A DNA stretch of 64,000 nucleotides from Herbiconiux flava (GCF_013409865.1 NZ_JACCBM010000001.1:744001-808000), one strand, 5' to 3'. Numbered from the stretch's first letter, positions 1 through 8,857 are shown. Program-made: numbers and translations. Notes: a model not told the origin generated them from the letters alone.

Positions 1-816
1 CAGCGAGTGCCCGATGCTCACCAGCACCGGCACGCCGGGGTCGACCTGGTACTCGATCCAGATGTCGAAGTAGCCGAGCGACACCGCCTGCCCCACTGCG
101 CCGGCCGCCGCGAAGCGCTGCGACGCCCCACCGGTGTCGAGCCACGAGACGCCCGGCGTCGTGGCGAGCGTGGCGCCGGCCGGCGTGCTGAAGCCCAGGG
201 CGAGCAGGTAGCTCGTATGAGCGTCGAGCTCGAAGCGGTCGGGCTCGATCCAGTCGGTGACGATCCCCTCGGCCGCGAGGTTGACCGTGCCCGAGACGCC
301 GACGGGCGTGCCGTCGAACTGGCCGGTGAGTCCGGTGACGGATGCTCCGCCCGCCCCGATGGGCGCGGCCAGCTGCTCCCCCACCGCCATGCCCGTGATC
401 GTCACGGGGTCGGTGAACACCTCCTCGGTGTTGAACTGCCAGTTGCGGAGGTGGATGCGGAACGCCCCCGCGTCGGCGCCGAGCTCGAACGGCAGGCGCA
501 TGCTGGCGTCCAGCCGGGCCGACGGGCTCGGCACCGCCCGGTCGATGGTGTGGCCGAAGCTGTAGTCGACCGTGCGCTCGGGACTCCCGGCCTGGCGCTG
601 CAGGGTGAGCCCTGATGGTCCGGGCCCCTCGGCGGCGAGCGTCGGCTCAGGAGCCGGCTCGGAGGCGACCGCCCAGACCGAGACCCCGGTGGCCACGAGG
701 GCGAGCGCCGCGCTGGCGGCGGCGATGCCGATCAGCAGCCGGGGCCGGCGCTCGGCCGCACCGCGCACGCGCGCACGGGCGTCGCCGATCCGGTCGCGTG
801 CGGGCCTGCGTTCCAT
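1..816 (-). CDS. Secreted or membrane-anchored SGNH-hydrolase-like protein, C-terminal part outside window
   Basis: The frame is open from an ATG at 816 to the window edge (272 codons, no stop), so only the N-terminal part is present. An Arg-rich start is followed by one hydrophobic segment (about residues 31-50, LLIGIAAASAALALVATG), which looks like a signal anchor. A beta-rich region follows, containing FRIHLRNWQF and VTITGMAVGE and a second stretch with a DWIEPDRFEL motif. This resembles the domain that precedes the catalytic part of some actinobacterial GDSL/SGNH hydrolases. The last visible residues, VLVSIGHSL, fit the nucleophile block of that family, with His in place of the usual Asp. 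The hydrolase call is an inference because the catalytic domain is cut off. Confidence 0.55.
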   Translation of the reverse strand, partial: MERRPARDRIGDARARVRGAAERRPRLLIGIAAASAALALVATGVSVWAVASEPAPEPTLAAEGPGPSGLTLQRQAGSPERTVDYSFGHTIDRAVPSPSARLDASMRLPFELGADAGAFRIHLRNWQFNTEEVFTDPVTITGMAVGEQLAAPIGAGGASVTGLTGQFDGTPVGVSGTVNLAAEGIVTDWIEPDRFELDAHTSYLLALGFSTPAGATLATTPGVSWLDTGGASQRFAAAGAVGQAVSLGYFDIWIEYQVDPGVPVLVSIGHSL

Positions 817-846
817 CACAGAAGTGTAGGCAGACCTCCGGGGGTG

Positions 847-1707
847 CTAGGGACGCAGCACCCAGGTCCAGATCAGCAGCATGGTCACCACGAAGCCGCT
901 GAGGAAGTTGAACCAGAGGAAGCGCTTCCACCCCTTGTTGGCGGTCTCCGCATCCTCGTCGCGCACCGACCAGTAGGGCACGACGCTCAGCGCGTAGGGC
1001 AACGCGAGCACCGCCGCGATCGGGCCGGGCCACTCCGAGGCGAGCAGCAGCAGCCCCGCCAGCACGTAGCACGCGAACGCGAACCGCACGGTCGCGCGCC
1101 CGCCGATGACGGTCGCGATCGAGGAGATGCCGCCCTCGCGGTCGGCCACGATGTCCTGCACCGCCCCGAAGGCGTGGCTCGCGACGCCCCAGAGGAAGAA
1201 GGCGCCGAGCACCGCCCAGAGCGCCGGGGTGAACACCGCCCCCGCCAGCACCAGGCCGTAGACCAGCGGGCTGACGAAGTGCGTCGACGAGGTGAGCGAG
1301 TCGAGGAAGGGCCGCTCCTTGAAGCGCAGCCCCTTCATGCTGTACGCGATCACGGCGAAGACGCTCACCGCGAGCACGAGCCACGACAGCGGCGACCCCA
1401 CGGCCACGAGATAGACGAGGAACGGGATGTTCGTGATCACCACGGCCCAGAGCGTGACCTTGTGCAGCGAACGGTCGAGCACCGCGCCCTCGACCCCGCC
1501 CTTCCGGGGGTTCCGCAGGTCGGACTCGTAGTCGAACACGTCGTTGATGCCGTACATCGCGAGGTTGTACGGGATCAGGAAGTAGATCGTGCCGAGCACG
1601 AACACGAGGTCGACCTCGCGCGTGGTCATCAGGTAGCCCGCCGCGAACGGGAAAGCCGTGTTCACCCACGACAGCGGGCGTGACGAGACCAGCAGCTGGC
1701 GGATCAT
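847..1707 (-). CDS. crtEb: Lycopene elongase (UbiA-family prenyltransferase)
   Basis: A 286-residue polytopic membrane prenyltransferase. It adds C5 prenyl units to lycopene to make C50 carotenoids such as flavuxanthin. Both Asp-rich motifs of the UbiA family are visible: NDVFDYESD (about residues 55-63) and DIVADREGG (about 185-193). The ATG at 1707 is chosen because it overlaps the crtYf stop as ATGA; the in-frame ATG 30 bases upstream lies inside crtYf. It is the last gene of the carotenoid operon. The elongase assignment rests on its neighbours crtYe/crtYf, since UbiA proteins alone are hard to tell apart. Confidence 0.88.
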   Translation of the reverse strand: MIRQLLVSSRPLSWVNTAFPFAAGYLMTTREVDLVFVLGTIYFLIPYNLAMYGINDVFDYESDLRNPRKGGVEGAVLDRSLHKVTLWAVVITNIPFLVYLVAVGSPLSWLVLAVSVFAVIAYSMKGLRFKERPFLDSLTSSTHFVSPLVYGLVLAGAVFTPALWAVLGAFFLWGVASHAFGAVQDIVADREGGISSIATVIGGRATVRFAFACYVLAGLLLLASEWPGPIAAVLALPYALSVVPYWSVRDEDAETANKGWKRFLWFNFLSGFVVTMLLIWTWVLRP

Positions 1708-2027
1708 GCGCGGCTCCTCGAACCCAGCAGCAGCCACAGCGAGGGCAGCAGCACGGCGGCCGCGAGCGCGTAGGCGAAGTCCTCGAGGGGCGCGATGCCG
1801 ATGAACGCACCCGAGATGCGTCCCTCGTCGTAGCCCACGAGGCCGATCGCGATCATCACGTTGTCGAACAGCGCCGTGAGCACGAGCAGCAGGCCGGCCG
1901 TGAGACCGAACACGCCCAGAAGGTTCCGCCGGGCATCCGGATGCGCGCGCCGCACGACCACGGCGGCGAGCACCGCCACGACCGCCACCACGCCGAGGAA
2001 CACGGCGTTCAGGGCCCAGTAGGTCAT
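1704..2027 (-). CDS. crtYf: C50 carotenoid epsilon/gamma-cyclase subunit, second half
   Basis: A 107-residue protein with three predicted membrane helices, in the heterodimeric lycopene/C50 carotenoid cyclase family. It works with the protein encoded just upstream to close the end rings of flavuxanthin. It overlaps crtYe by ATGA at its start and crtEb by ATGA at its end, so translation is probably coupled. The ring type (epsilon for decaprenoxanthin, gamma for sarcinaxanthin, beta for C.p.450) cannot be read from the sequence. The symbol follows the Corynebacterium order Ye-Yf-Eb. Confidence 0.8.
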   Translation of the reverse strand: MTYWALNAVFLGVVAVVAVLAAVVVRRAHPDARRNLLGVFGLTAGLLLVLTALFDNVMIAIGLVGYDEGRISGAFIGIAPLEDFAYALAAAVLLPSLWLLLGSRSRA

Positions 2028-2347
2028 GCCGCCCTCCGCCGCTCGAGAAGGAGCTGCGCGCCCCGGAACACGTTCATCGTCAGGTAGCAGAGCAGGGTGA
2101 GGAAGAACAGCTCCTCGACCGGCAGCTCGGGCGCCACCTGCAGCCCCGTCATGAACGAGGTCTCGCCGCGGAAGAAGATGCCGAGGCCGATGCCGAACAG
2201 GTCCCAGACCACGAAGAACAGCACGCCGGCCACCAGCACGATCGCCGCTCGCCGCGGCCGGTCGAAGAAGAACAGCCCGAAGCGCCGGTCGAGCACCACC
2301 ATGCCGGTGAGTGACACCAGCAGGGCGGCGAGGTACAGGATGCCCAT
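2024..2347 (-). CDS. crtYe: C50 carotenoid cyclase subunit, first half
   Basis: A 107-residue, three-helix membrane protein that pairs with CrtYf. The PVEELFF motif near residue 80 is the conserved acidic motif of the CrtYc/CrtYe family. The start is placed at ATG 2347 (MGILYLAALL), 11 bases after the crtI stop; an upstream in-frame ATG at 2443 would add an Arg-rich tail lying inside crtI. The single-polypeptide fungal cyclases carry both halves fused; here they remain separate, as in other actinobacteria. Confidence 0.8.
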   Translation of the reverse strand: MGILYLAALLVSLTGMVVLDRRFGLFFFDRPRRAAIVLVAGVLFFVVWDLFGIGLGIFFRGETSFMTGLQVAPELPVEELFFLTLLCYLTMNVFRGAQLLLERRRAA

Positions 2348-2358
2348 CCGGGCGCGCC

Positions 2359-4095
2359 CTAGAGCGCGAGCGGCTCGGGCAGAGCCGTCGTCGTGGTGTC
2401 GCCGTGCAGGCGCTTCAGCACCAGCTCGGCGCTGATCAGGCACATCGGCAGGCCGATGCCGGGGGTGGTCGACCCGCCGGCGTAGTAGAGGCCGTCGACC
2501 TTGGTGCTGACGTTGCGGGAACGGAACATGGCGCTCTGCCGCAGCGTGTGCGCGGGGCCGAGGGCGGTGCCCCGCCAGGCGTTCAGCGTCTCGAGGAAGT
2601 CGGCCGGGCCGATGGTGCGGCGCACGACGACGCGCTCGGCGAGGTCGGGCACGCCCGCCCAGGTGGCGATCTGCTCGATCACGGTGTCGGCGAGCTGCTC
2701 GATGCGCGGGTCGCCCGCGCCGTCGACGCCGCCCTTGCCGATCGACGGGTCGGGCGGCAGCGGCACCAGCACGAAGAGGTTCTCGTGACCCTCGGGGGCG
2801 ACGCCGGGATCGGTGGCGCTGGGCTTGCAGACGTACAGCGAGGCCGGGTCGGGCACCTCGAGGTCGTCGAAGATCTTGCTGAAGTTCGACTTCCAGTCCT
2901 TCGTGAAGAACAGGGTGTGGTGCTCGAGCTCGGGCAGCTCGCCCTTCACACCGAGCAGCACCAGCAGAGCGCTCGGCCCGGCGGTGCGCTTCTCCCAGTA
3001 GGACTCCGGGTAGGTCTGCAGCTCAGGCAGCAGCATGCTGGTCTCGGTGTGCCAGAGGTCGGCGGTCGAGACGACCACGTCGGCCTCGAGCGAGTGGGCG
3101 CGGCCCTCACGGTCGGTGTAGTGCACGCCGCCGACGTGCGGGCGGCCCGCGGCGGGGGTCTCCTCCTCGGCGTCGCCCTCGCGGGTGGGCTCGCCGCTCG
3201 GCTCCTCGCCGGCCAGCAGGCGCGCGAGCTGGTCGCGGTCGATCACGTCGGTGTCGTACATGGTCGTCTCGTAGTCGAAGGCGTCGACCGGCTGGGGCAC
3301 GTCGGCCGCCGCACCGTCGACGGCGGTCACGATGCGCTTCACATCGGCGCCGGTGACGATCTCGACACCCTCGGCACGGGCGATCCGCTCGATCGCGGCG
3401 ATCACCGTGGTGATGCCGCCCTGCGGGTAGAGCACGCCCTCGTCGAGGTCGAGGTGACTCATCAGGTGGTACATGCTCGGAGCGGCATACGGCGAGCTGC
3501 CGAGGAAGACGGCCGGGTACCCGAGCACCTGCACGAGCCGCGGGTCCTTCACGGTACGGCCCGCGAACGAGTTCAGCGGCTCGGTCAGCAGTCGCAGCAG
3601 GCGCGGGAGGCGCTTCAGCACCGGCTTGGCGGTGAACACCGGCCCGAGCTTCTCGAAGGTCGAGTAGAGGAAGTACTCCTTGGCCAGCTCGTAGGTCTGC
3701 TGCGCCGAGTCGAGGTAGCCGGCCATCCGCACGCCGGAGCCGGGTTCCAGCGACTCGAAGAGGTCGAGGTTCTTGGCGCGATCGGCCTGGAGGTCGATCG
3801 GCTGCTCCTCGCCCTCGAAGTAGACGCGGTAGCCCGGGTCGAGCTTGACCAGCTCGAGCTCCGCCTCGGCGGTGGTGCCGAAGAGCTTGAAGAAGTGGTC
3901 GAACACCTCGGGCATCAGATACCAGGAGGGGCCGGTCTCGAAGTGGAAGCCGTCCTTCTCCCAGGTGCCCGCACGGCCGCCGAGCTCGTCGTTCTTCTCG
4001 AGCAGGGTCACCGTGTAGCCGTCGCGCGCCAGCAGGGCGGCGCTCGCGAGTCCGCTGATGCCGCCGCCGATCACGAGTGCTGTCTTCGCCGTCAC
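2359..4095 (-). CDS. crtI: Phytoene desaturase
   Basis: A 578-residue FAD-dependent desaturase that converts phytoene to lycopene. The N-terminal dinucleotide-binding motif GGGISGL is at residues 10-16, followed by LLEKNDELGGRAGT. The C-terminal FAD motif GLYYAGGSTTPGIGLP is also present. An acidic, low-complexity insert near residues 290-325 (GEEPSGEPTREGDAEEE) makes it longer than many CrtI proteins. The start is GTG 4095, overlapping the crtB stop as GTGA. Confidence 0.95.
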   Translation of the reverse strand: MTAKTALVIGGGISGLASAALLARDGYTVTLLEKNDELGGRAGTWEKDGFHFETGPSWYLMPEVFDHFFKLFGTTAEAELELVKLDPGYRVYFEGEEQPIDLQADRAKNLDLFESLEPGSGVRMAGYLDSAQQTYELAKEYFLYSTFEKLGPVFTAKPVLKRLPRLLRLLTEPLNSFAGRTVKDPRLVQVLGYPAVFLGSSPYAAPSMYHLMSHLDLDEGVLYPQGGITTVIAAIERIARAEGVEIVTGADVKRIVTAVDGAAADVPQPVDAFDYETTMYDTDVIDRDQLARLLAGEEPSGEPTREGDAEEETPAAGRPHVGGVHYTDREGRAHSLEADVVVSTADLWHTETSMLLPELQTYPESYWEKRTAGPSALLVLLGVKGELPELEHHTLFFTKDWKSNFSKIFDDLEVPDPASLYVCKPSATDPGVAPEGHENLFVLVPLPPDPSIGKGGVDGAGDPRIEQLADTVIEQIATWAGVPDLAERVVVRRTIGPADFLETLNAWRGTALGPAHTLRQSAMFRSRNVSTKVDGLYYAGGSTTPGIGLPMCLISAELVLKRLHGDTTTTALPEPLAL

Positions 4096-5009
4096 GTGGT
4101 CGTGTCTCCCTCGGTGGCCGCAGGGGCCGTGGTGGTCGTGTTCCGCTCGCGGGGCAGCCGCCCCACCGCCGCCGCCAGCGCGAGTCGCGCCTTGACCGGG
4201 TTGGGCACCCGGATACGCGAGGTCGCGAGCACCGCGGCGGGCGTCGCGCGCAGCCGGTCGGTGAGCTCCTCGAACAGGCTCTGGGCGAGCGCCACCGCGC
4301 GGCGACTGCTCGTCGGCAGGCCGGGCAGGCTCGCTCGCGCGATGCGCAGGTCGTCGTCGATGTCGGCGATGATGCGGATCTTCTCGGCCTCGGTGAACGT
4401 GGTCACGTCGATTCCGGGGAAGTAGCTGCGGCCGAGCGCGCCGAAGTCGGCCGCGAGATCACGCAGGAAGTTGATCTTCTGGAACGCCGCCCCGAGGTGC
4501 CGGCCGCCGTCGACGAGCACCGCATGCTCGGCCGGAGTGACCCGTTCGCCGCGCAGGAAGGCGGCGAGGCACATCAGTCCCACGACCTCCGCGGAACCGT
4601 AGACGTAGTCGGCGAACGACTCGGGTGTGTGCCGGCTGGCCGAGATGTCGGCCCGCATCGAGCGGAAGAAGGGCGTGGTGAGCTCGTCACCGAAGCCGGT
4701 GCGGCGGGCGGTGAGCACGAAGGCGTGCACCACGAGGTTCGTGCTGTAGCCGCAGAGCAGCGCGCTGCAGGTCTCGCGCTCGAGGGCGTCGAGCCGCTCG
4801 GTGATCTCGACGGTGCTGAGCTCGGCCGAGGCGGCGACCCCGTCGACGACCTCGTCGGCGAGGCGCACGAGGGCGTAGATGTTCTCGATGTCCTGGCGCA
4901 CGGCGGGAGCGAGCAGGCGCGACGCCAGCCCGAAGGAGGTGGAATACCGCCGGATGACGACCGACGCGGTCTCCATCGCGACCTGGTCGTAGAGGCTCGG
5001 CCCGGTCAT
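4092..5009 (-). CDS. crtB: Phytoene synthase
   Basis: A 305-residue squalene/phytoene synthase family enzyme that condenses two GGPP molecules to phytoene. The two Asp-rich Mg-diphosphate motifs are visible: ADEVVD at residues 51-56 and NFLRDLAAD at 180-188. It lies four bases after the crtE stop and overlaps crtI, so the three early genes form one transcription unit. Confidence 0.95.
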   Translation of the reverse strand: MTGPSLYDQVAMETASVVIRRYSTSFGLASRLLAPAVRQDIENIYALVRLADEVVDGVAASAELSTVEITERLDALERETCSALLCGYSTNLVVHAFVLTARRTGFGDELTTPFFRSMRADISASRHTPESFADYVYGSAEVVGLMCLAAFLRGERVTPAEHAVLVDGGRHLGAAFQKINFLRDLAADFGALGRSYFPGIDVTTFTEAEKIRIIADIDDDLRIARASLPGLPTSSRRAVALAQSLFEELTDRLRATPAAVLATSRIRVPNPVKARLALAAAVGRLPRERNTTTTAPAATEGDTTT

Positions 5010-5013
5010 GGCC

Positions 5014-6084
5014 TCAGCGTACCCGCCCCAGCACCGAGGCGACCACGGGCTGGAACTCCTGGCGGACGGCCTCGGGGAGGGCGTCGGTGACGAGGGCCTC
5101 CCAGGCCCGGTTGGCGAAGTCGCGGGCGAGAGCCTCGGCGAAGCGGCGCGATCCGCCCTCCTCCAGCACCGAGCGGATGCGGTCGGCGCCCTCGGGAGTC
5201 AGCTCGGGCGAGCCGAAGAGCGTCTCGACCGCGGCCCAGCCCGGCTGGGTGACCGCGTGGGCGAGCAGCACCGTGCGCTTGCCCTCGCGGAGATCGCCCA
5301 TCGTGGTCTTGCCGGTGTCGCCCTCGTCGCCGAAGACGCCGAGCAGGTCGTCGACGATCTGGTAGGCGATACCGATGCTGCGACCGTACCGTCCGAGGGC
5401 GTGGACCGCCTCGCCCGAGGCTCCGGCCAGCACGGCACCCGCCTGCAGCGGACCCTCGAAGGAGTAGCCGGCGGTCTTCAGCCGCTCCATGTCGACGATC
5501 TCGTCGACCGTCGGCGGCTCGGCGCGGATGGAGAAGTCGACGTCGTAGAGCTCGCCGGCGGCCGAGACGAACATCGCCTCGTCGAAGATGTCGTGCAGCC
5601 GAGTGCGCACGACGCCCTCCGCGCCGGAGCGGTCGAGCATCCGGTAGCTGTTGAAGAGCGCGAGGTCGCCCGCGATGACCGCCACCGACATGCCGCGGTG
5701 CTCGGCGATCGGCAGCGGGATGCCGGCGGTGGTGGCGATGTCGCGGTAGCTGCCCGAGACGTTGGGGTTGCCGCGGCGCACGAAGTCGCGGTCGATCACG
5801 TCGTCGTGCACGATCAGCGCGGTGTGCAGCAACTCGAAGGCCGCCCCGACGTGGGCCGCCGCGTCGAGGTCGGTGCCGCCGAGCGCCTCGTAGGCCGCCA
5901 TGACCATGCGCGGCCGGAACAGCTTGCCGCCGGAGGCGTTGCGCTCGAGGGTCTGCCAGAGGGCGGCGTATGGCGCTCCCAGCGCCCGAGCGCGATAGTG
6001 GGAGTCGCTGAAGAACGACGTCAGAACCCGTTCGACGTGCTGCTGCCGGCGTTCCGACGTCGCGACCAGATCGTGCGTGTCCAC
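5014..6084 (-). CDS. crtE: Geranylgeranyl diphosphate synthase
   Basis: A 356-residue trans-isoprenyl diphosphate synthase. The first Asp-rich motif DDVID is at residues 94-98. The second is DDLLG (245-249), with Gly in place of the final Asp. It makes the C20 GGPP used by CrtB, and possibly by other isoprenoid routes. The start is GTG 6084. It opens the carotenoid operon and is divergent from idi, with a 45-base intergenic region containing an operator-like repeat. Confidence 0.92.
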   Translation of the reverse strand: MDTHDLVATSERRQQHVERVLTSFFSDSHYRARALGAPYAALWQTLERNASGGKLFRPRMVMAAYEALGGTDLDAAAHVGAAFELLHTALIVHDDVIDRDFVRRGNPNVSGSYRDIATTAGIPLPIAEHRGMSVAVIAGDLALFNSYRMLDRSGAEGVVRTRLHDIFDEAMFVSAAGELYDVDFSIRAEPPTVDEIVDMERLKTAGYSFEGPLQAGAVLAGASGEAVHALGRYGRSIGIAYQIVDDLLGVFGDEGDTGKTTMGDLREGKRTVLLAHAVTQPGWAAVETLFGSPELTPEGADRIRSVLEEGGSRRFAEALARDFANRAWEALVTDALPEAVRQEFQPVVASVLGRVR

Positions 6085-6093
6085 GGTTCGACT

Positions 6094-6112
6094 TTACATG
6101 GCTGTCTTGTAA
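6094..6112. promoter_or_regulatory. Operator-like inverted repeat between crtE and idi
   Basis: TTACA-N9-TGTAA forms a perfect pair of 5-bp arms in the only gap between the divergent carotenoid operon and idi. In Corynebacterium a MarR-type regulator (CrtR) controls crt genes from a similar position. No such regulator gene is adjacent here, so the binding protein is unknown. The idi Shine-Dalgarno AAAGGAG (6114-6120) follows directly. Confidence 0.45.
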
Positions 6113-6129
6113 TAAAGGAGAATAGCTAA

Positions 6130-6663
6130 ATGACCCTTGTGAACGAACAGGTCGTGCTGCTCTCCGACGACGGCGCCGCGATCGGAGTGGCCGACAAAAG
6201 AGCGGTGCACACCGAGAGCACGCCGCTGCACCTCGCCTTCTCCTGCCACGTCTTCGACGACGAGGGGCGCATCCTGGTGACCCGGCGGGCGCTCGGCAAG
6301 CTGACCTGGCCGGGTGTCTGGACGAACTCGTTCTGCGGTCACCCCGCACCGGGCGAGTCGATGACGGATGCGGTGGTGCGGCGGGCCGAGAAGGAGCTCG
6401 GTCTCGAGGTCACGGCCCTCGAGCTCGCGCTGCCCGACTTCCGCTACCTGGCGATCGACGCCTCGGGCATCGTGGAGAACGAGATCTGCCCCGTGTTCAC
6501 GGCGCGCGCCGCCTCGCCGCTCCGGCCGAACCCGGAGGAGGTGGCCGAGTGGCACTGGGCCGACCCCGCCGAGCTCGGCACCGCCGTGGCGCTCACCCCG
6601 TGGGCGTTCAGCCCCTGGCTCACCCTGCAGCTGCCGCAGCTGCAGTCGCTGCCGACGCACTGA
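6130..6663 (+). CDS. idi: Isopentenyl-diphosphate delta-isomerase, type I
   Basis: A 177-residue Nudix-fold isomerase that interconverts IPP and DMAPP. The catalytic Cys lies in NSFCGHP (Cys69), the Nudix box spans about residues 72-93, and the catalytic Glu lies in ENEICPV (Glu118). It supplies the DMAPP starter for the divergent crtE product. A good AAAGGAG ribosome site sits nine bases before the ATG. Its last codons and stop form the first unit of a 21-bp tandem repeat. Confidence 0.95.
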   Translation: MTLVNEQVVLLSDDGAAIGVADKRAVHTESTPLHLAFSCHVFDDEGRILVTRRALGKLTWPGVWTNSFCGHPAPGESMTDAVVRRAEKELGLEVTALELALPDFRYLAIDASGIVENEICPVFTARAASPLRPNPEEVAEWHWADPAELGTAVALTPWAFSPWLTLQLPQLQSLPTH

Positions 6664-6725
6664 GCAGTCCTGCCCACGCACTGAGCAGTCCTGCCAACGC
6701 ACTGAGCAGTCCCGCCAACGCACTG
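6655..6725. repeat. 21-bp tandem repeat, about 3.4 copies, over the idi stop codon
   Basis: Three near-identical 21-base units start at 6655, 6676 and 6697, and a partial fourth starts at 6718. Each begins ACGCACTGAGCAGTC. The units differ from each other by only one or two bases. Because 21 is a multiple of three, every unit repeats Thr-His-stop in the idi frame, so the gene ends in four in-frame stop codons. Confidence 0.92.
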
Positions 6726-6805
6726 ATCCGGCGGCGCCGGAACGCCCCCGGCCTGGGGGTCCCGCCGCTCCCCCGCGGCCCTGGGCGCTGTGCGAAGCTG
6801 GTCGC

Positions 6806-8236
6806 ATGGACGCCCACGAGATCCGCAACTCCTACCTCGCCTTCCTCGAGACGAACGGGCACACGGTGATCGAGCGGGCCCCGCTCGTGCCCCGGGGTGA
6901 CACCAGCACGCTCTTCAACGGCAGCGGCATGCAGTCCCTGCTGCCGTACCTCCTCGGCGAGCCGCACCCCGCGGGCAACCGCCTCGTCGACTCCCAGCCC
7001 TGCGTGCGCGCCCAGGACATCGACGACGTCGGCGACAACCGGCACACCACCTTCTTCGAGATGCTCGGCAACTGGTCGCTCGGCGACTACTTCAAAGAAA
7101 CTCAGATCCGGCAGTTCTACGCGTTCCTGACGGAGATCGTGGGCCTTGACCCCGAGAACATCTACGTCACCTGCTTCATCGGCGACCAGGCGAACGGCAT
7201 CCCGCGCGACGACGAGGCCGCCTCGATCTGGGCGCAGGTCTTCGCCGAGAAGGGCGTCTCGAACGGCATCGCCGAGATCGGCTCCCAGGCCGACGGTGAC
7301 GCCCGCGGCGTGAAACCCGGCGAGCGCATCTTCTTCTACGACGGCGGCGAGAACTGGTGGTCGCGCGGCGGCTCGCTCGAGGCGACACCCATCGGCGACC
7401 CCTGCGGCCCCGACAGCGAGGTCTTCTACGACTTCGGCGCCGACAAGCAGGACCCCTCCTACGGCCTCGCCCACCCGGCGAGCGACGGCGGCCAGTTCAT
7501 GGAGATCGGCAACCAGGTCTTCATGCAGTACCAGCGGCTGGCCGACGGCTCCTTCGAGGAGCTCGCGAAGCGCAACGTCGACTTCGGCGGCGGACTGGAG
7601 CGCATCGCCGCGGCCTCGCTCGGCTCGGACGACGTCTTCCGCATCTCGCTGCTCTGGCCGATCGTGCAGAAGCTCGAACAGCTCACCGGCCGCTCCTACG
7701 ACGACGAGACCGCCGCGATGCGGATCATCGCCGACCACCTGCGCGGGGCCACCTTCCTCGCGGTCGACGGGGTGCGCCCCTCGAACAAGGAGCAGGGCTA
7801 CGTGATGCGCCGGCTGCTGCGCCGCGCCATCCGCCTCGCCCTGTCGCTCGGCCTGAGCGAGAACTTCTTCAGCGAGATCGTCCCCGTGATCGCCGACCTC
7901 TACGAGGCCGACTACCCCGAGGTCGCCGCCTCGCGCGACGAGGTCGTGGCCGTGCTGGTGAAGGAGGAGAACGCCTTCCGCCGCACGCTGGAGGGCGGGC
8001 TCGCCGCGCTCGCGCTCTACGAGGGCCAGACGCTCACGGGCACCGAGGTGTTCCGGCTCTCCGACACCCACGGGTTCCCCAAGGAGCTCTCGGTCGAGGA
8101 GGCCCGCCGCCTCGGCATCGACGTCGCCGAGGACTGGGAGGCGAGCTTCGCCGAGGCGCTCGAGGAGCAGCGGGCGCGCTCGCGCGGGGCGACACGACTC
8201 GGCGCGGCGGGCCTGCCGGGCGGCGCCGCCAAGTAG
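6806..8236 (+). CDS. Stand-alone alanyl-tRNA synthetase catalytic core (AlaRS-like)
   Basis: A 476-residue protein that matches only the N-terminal half of AlaRS. Class II motifs are recognisable: VRAQDIDDVGDNRHTTFFEMLGNWS (motif 2 region) and FGGGLERIAA (motif 3 region). The tRNA-recognition helices follow (RPSNKEQGYVMRRLLRRAIRL). It then stops after a short Ala/Gly-rich tail, with no editing domain and no C-Ala domain. Normal bacterial AlaRS is about 870-890 residues. It is probably a paralogue of a full-length alaS elsewhere. The start at ATG 6806 is preceded by the idi-end repeat and has only a weak ribosome site. Whether it charges tRNA is unknown. Confidence 0.85.
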   Translation: MDAHEIRNSYLAFLETNGHTVIERAPLVPRGDTSTLFNGSGMQSLLPYLLGEPHPAGNRLVDSQPCVRAQDIDDVGDNRHTTFFEMLGNWSLGDYFKETQIRQFYAFLTEIVGLDPENIYVTCFIGDQANGIPRDDEAASIWAQVFAEKGVSNGIAEIGSQADGDARGVKPGERIFFYDGGENWWSRGGSLEATPIGDPCGPDSEVFYDFGADKQDPSYGLAHPASDGGQFMEIGNQVFMQYQRLADGSFEELAKRNVDFGGGLERIAAASLGSDDVFRISLLWPIVQKLEQLTGRSYDDETAAMRIIADHLRGATFLAVDGVRPSNKEQGYVMRRLLRRAIRLALSLGLSENFFSEIVPVIADLYEADYPEVAASRDEVVAVLVKEENAFRRTLEGGLAALALYEGQTLTGTEVFRLSDTHGFPKELSVEEARRLGIDVAEDWEASFAEALEEQRARSRGATRLGAAGLPGGAAK

Positions 8237-8251
8237 CGGGCTCCTCGCGCG

Positions 8252-8857
8252 TTACTCCCCCGCCGACCCCTCGGTCAGCGCGGAGACGTCGGTGCGGTGG
8301 AAGTTCAGGTGCGAGCGCGACGCCGTCGGCCCCCGCTGCCCCTGGTAGCGCGAGCTGTACTCGGCCGACCCGTACGGCCGCTCGGCCGGGCTCGAGAGCT
8401 GGAAGAAGCACAGCTGCCCGATCTTCATGCCCGGCCAGAGCTTGATCGGCAGCGTCGCGACGTTGCTCAGCTCGAGCGTGACGTGACCCGAGAACCCGGG
8501 GTCGATGAAGCCTGCCGTGGAGTGCGTCAGGAGACCCAGCCGACCGAGCGAGCTCTTGCCCTCGAGCCGGGCCGCCAGGTCGTCGGGCAGGCTGACCCGC
8601 TCGTAGGTGGCACCCAGCACGAACTCCCCCGGGTGCAGGATGAACGGCTCGTCGGGCTTCGCCTCGATCAGGCGGGTGAGTTCGGGCTGGTCGGCCGCGG
8701 GGTCGATGAAGGGGTACTTGTGGTTGTCGAACAGCCGGAAGTACCGGTCGAGCCGCACGTCGACCGAGCTCGGCTGCACCATGGCGGGATCGAAGGGCTC
8801 GAGACTGACCCGGTTCTCGCGGATCTGGGTTCGGATGTCGCGGTCGGAGAGGAGCAC
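8252..8857 (-). CDS. dcd: dCTP deaminase, probably bifunctional (dCTP deaminase/dUTPase)
   Basis: A 201-residue trimeric dUTPase-fold enzyme that makes dUTP, and likely dUMP, for dTMP synthesis. [20 protein letters not shown] and [13 protein letters not shown] match the actinobacterial type, which in M. tuberculosis is reported to do both steps. The start is GTG 8857. It converges on the AlaRS-like gene, with only 15 bases between stops. Confidence 0.93.
   Translation of the reverse strand: MLLSDRDIRTQIRENRVSLEPFDPAMVQPSSVDVRLDRYFRLFDNHKYPFIDPAADQPELTRLIEAKPDEPFILHPGEFVLGATYERVSLPDDLAARLEGKSSLGRLGLLTHSTAGFIDPGFSGHVTLELSNVATLPIKLWPGMKIGQLCFFQLSSPAERPYGSAEYSSRYQGQRGPTASRSHLNFHRTDVSALTEGSAGE

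Noticed and set aside
2311..4425. 704-codon plus-strand frame opposite crtI
   Set aside because: Composition is typical of the antisense of high-GC genes (His/Gly/Arg/Glu-rich), and crtI on the other strand is certain.
6655..6725. Tandem repeat as a CRISPR remnant
   Set aside because: Units abut with no spacers, and no cas genes are present.
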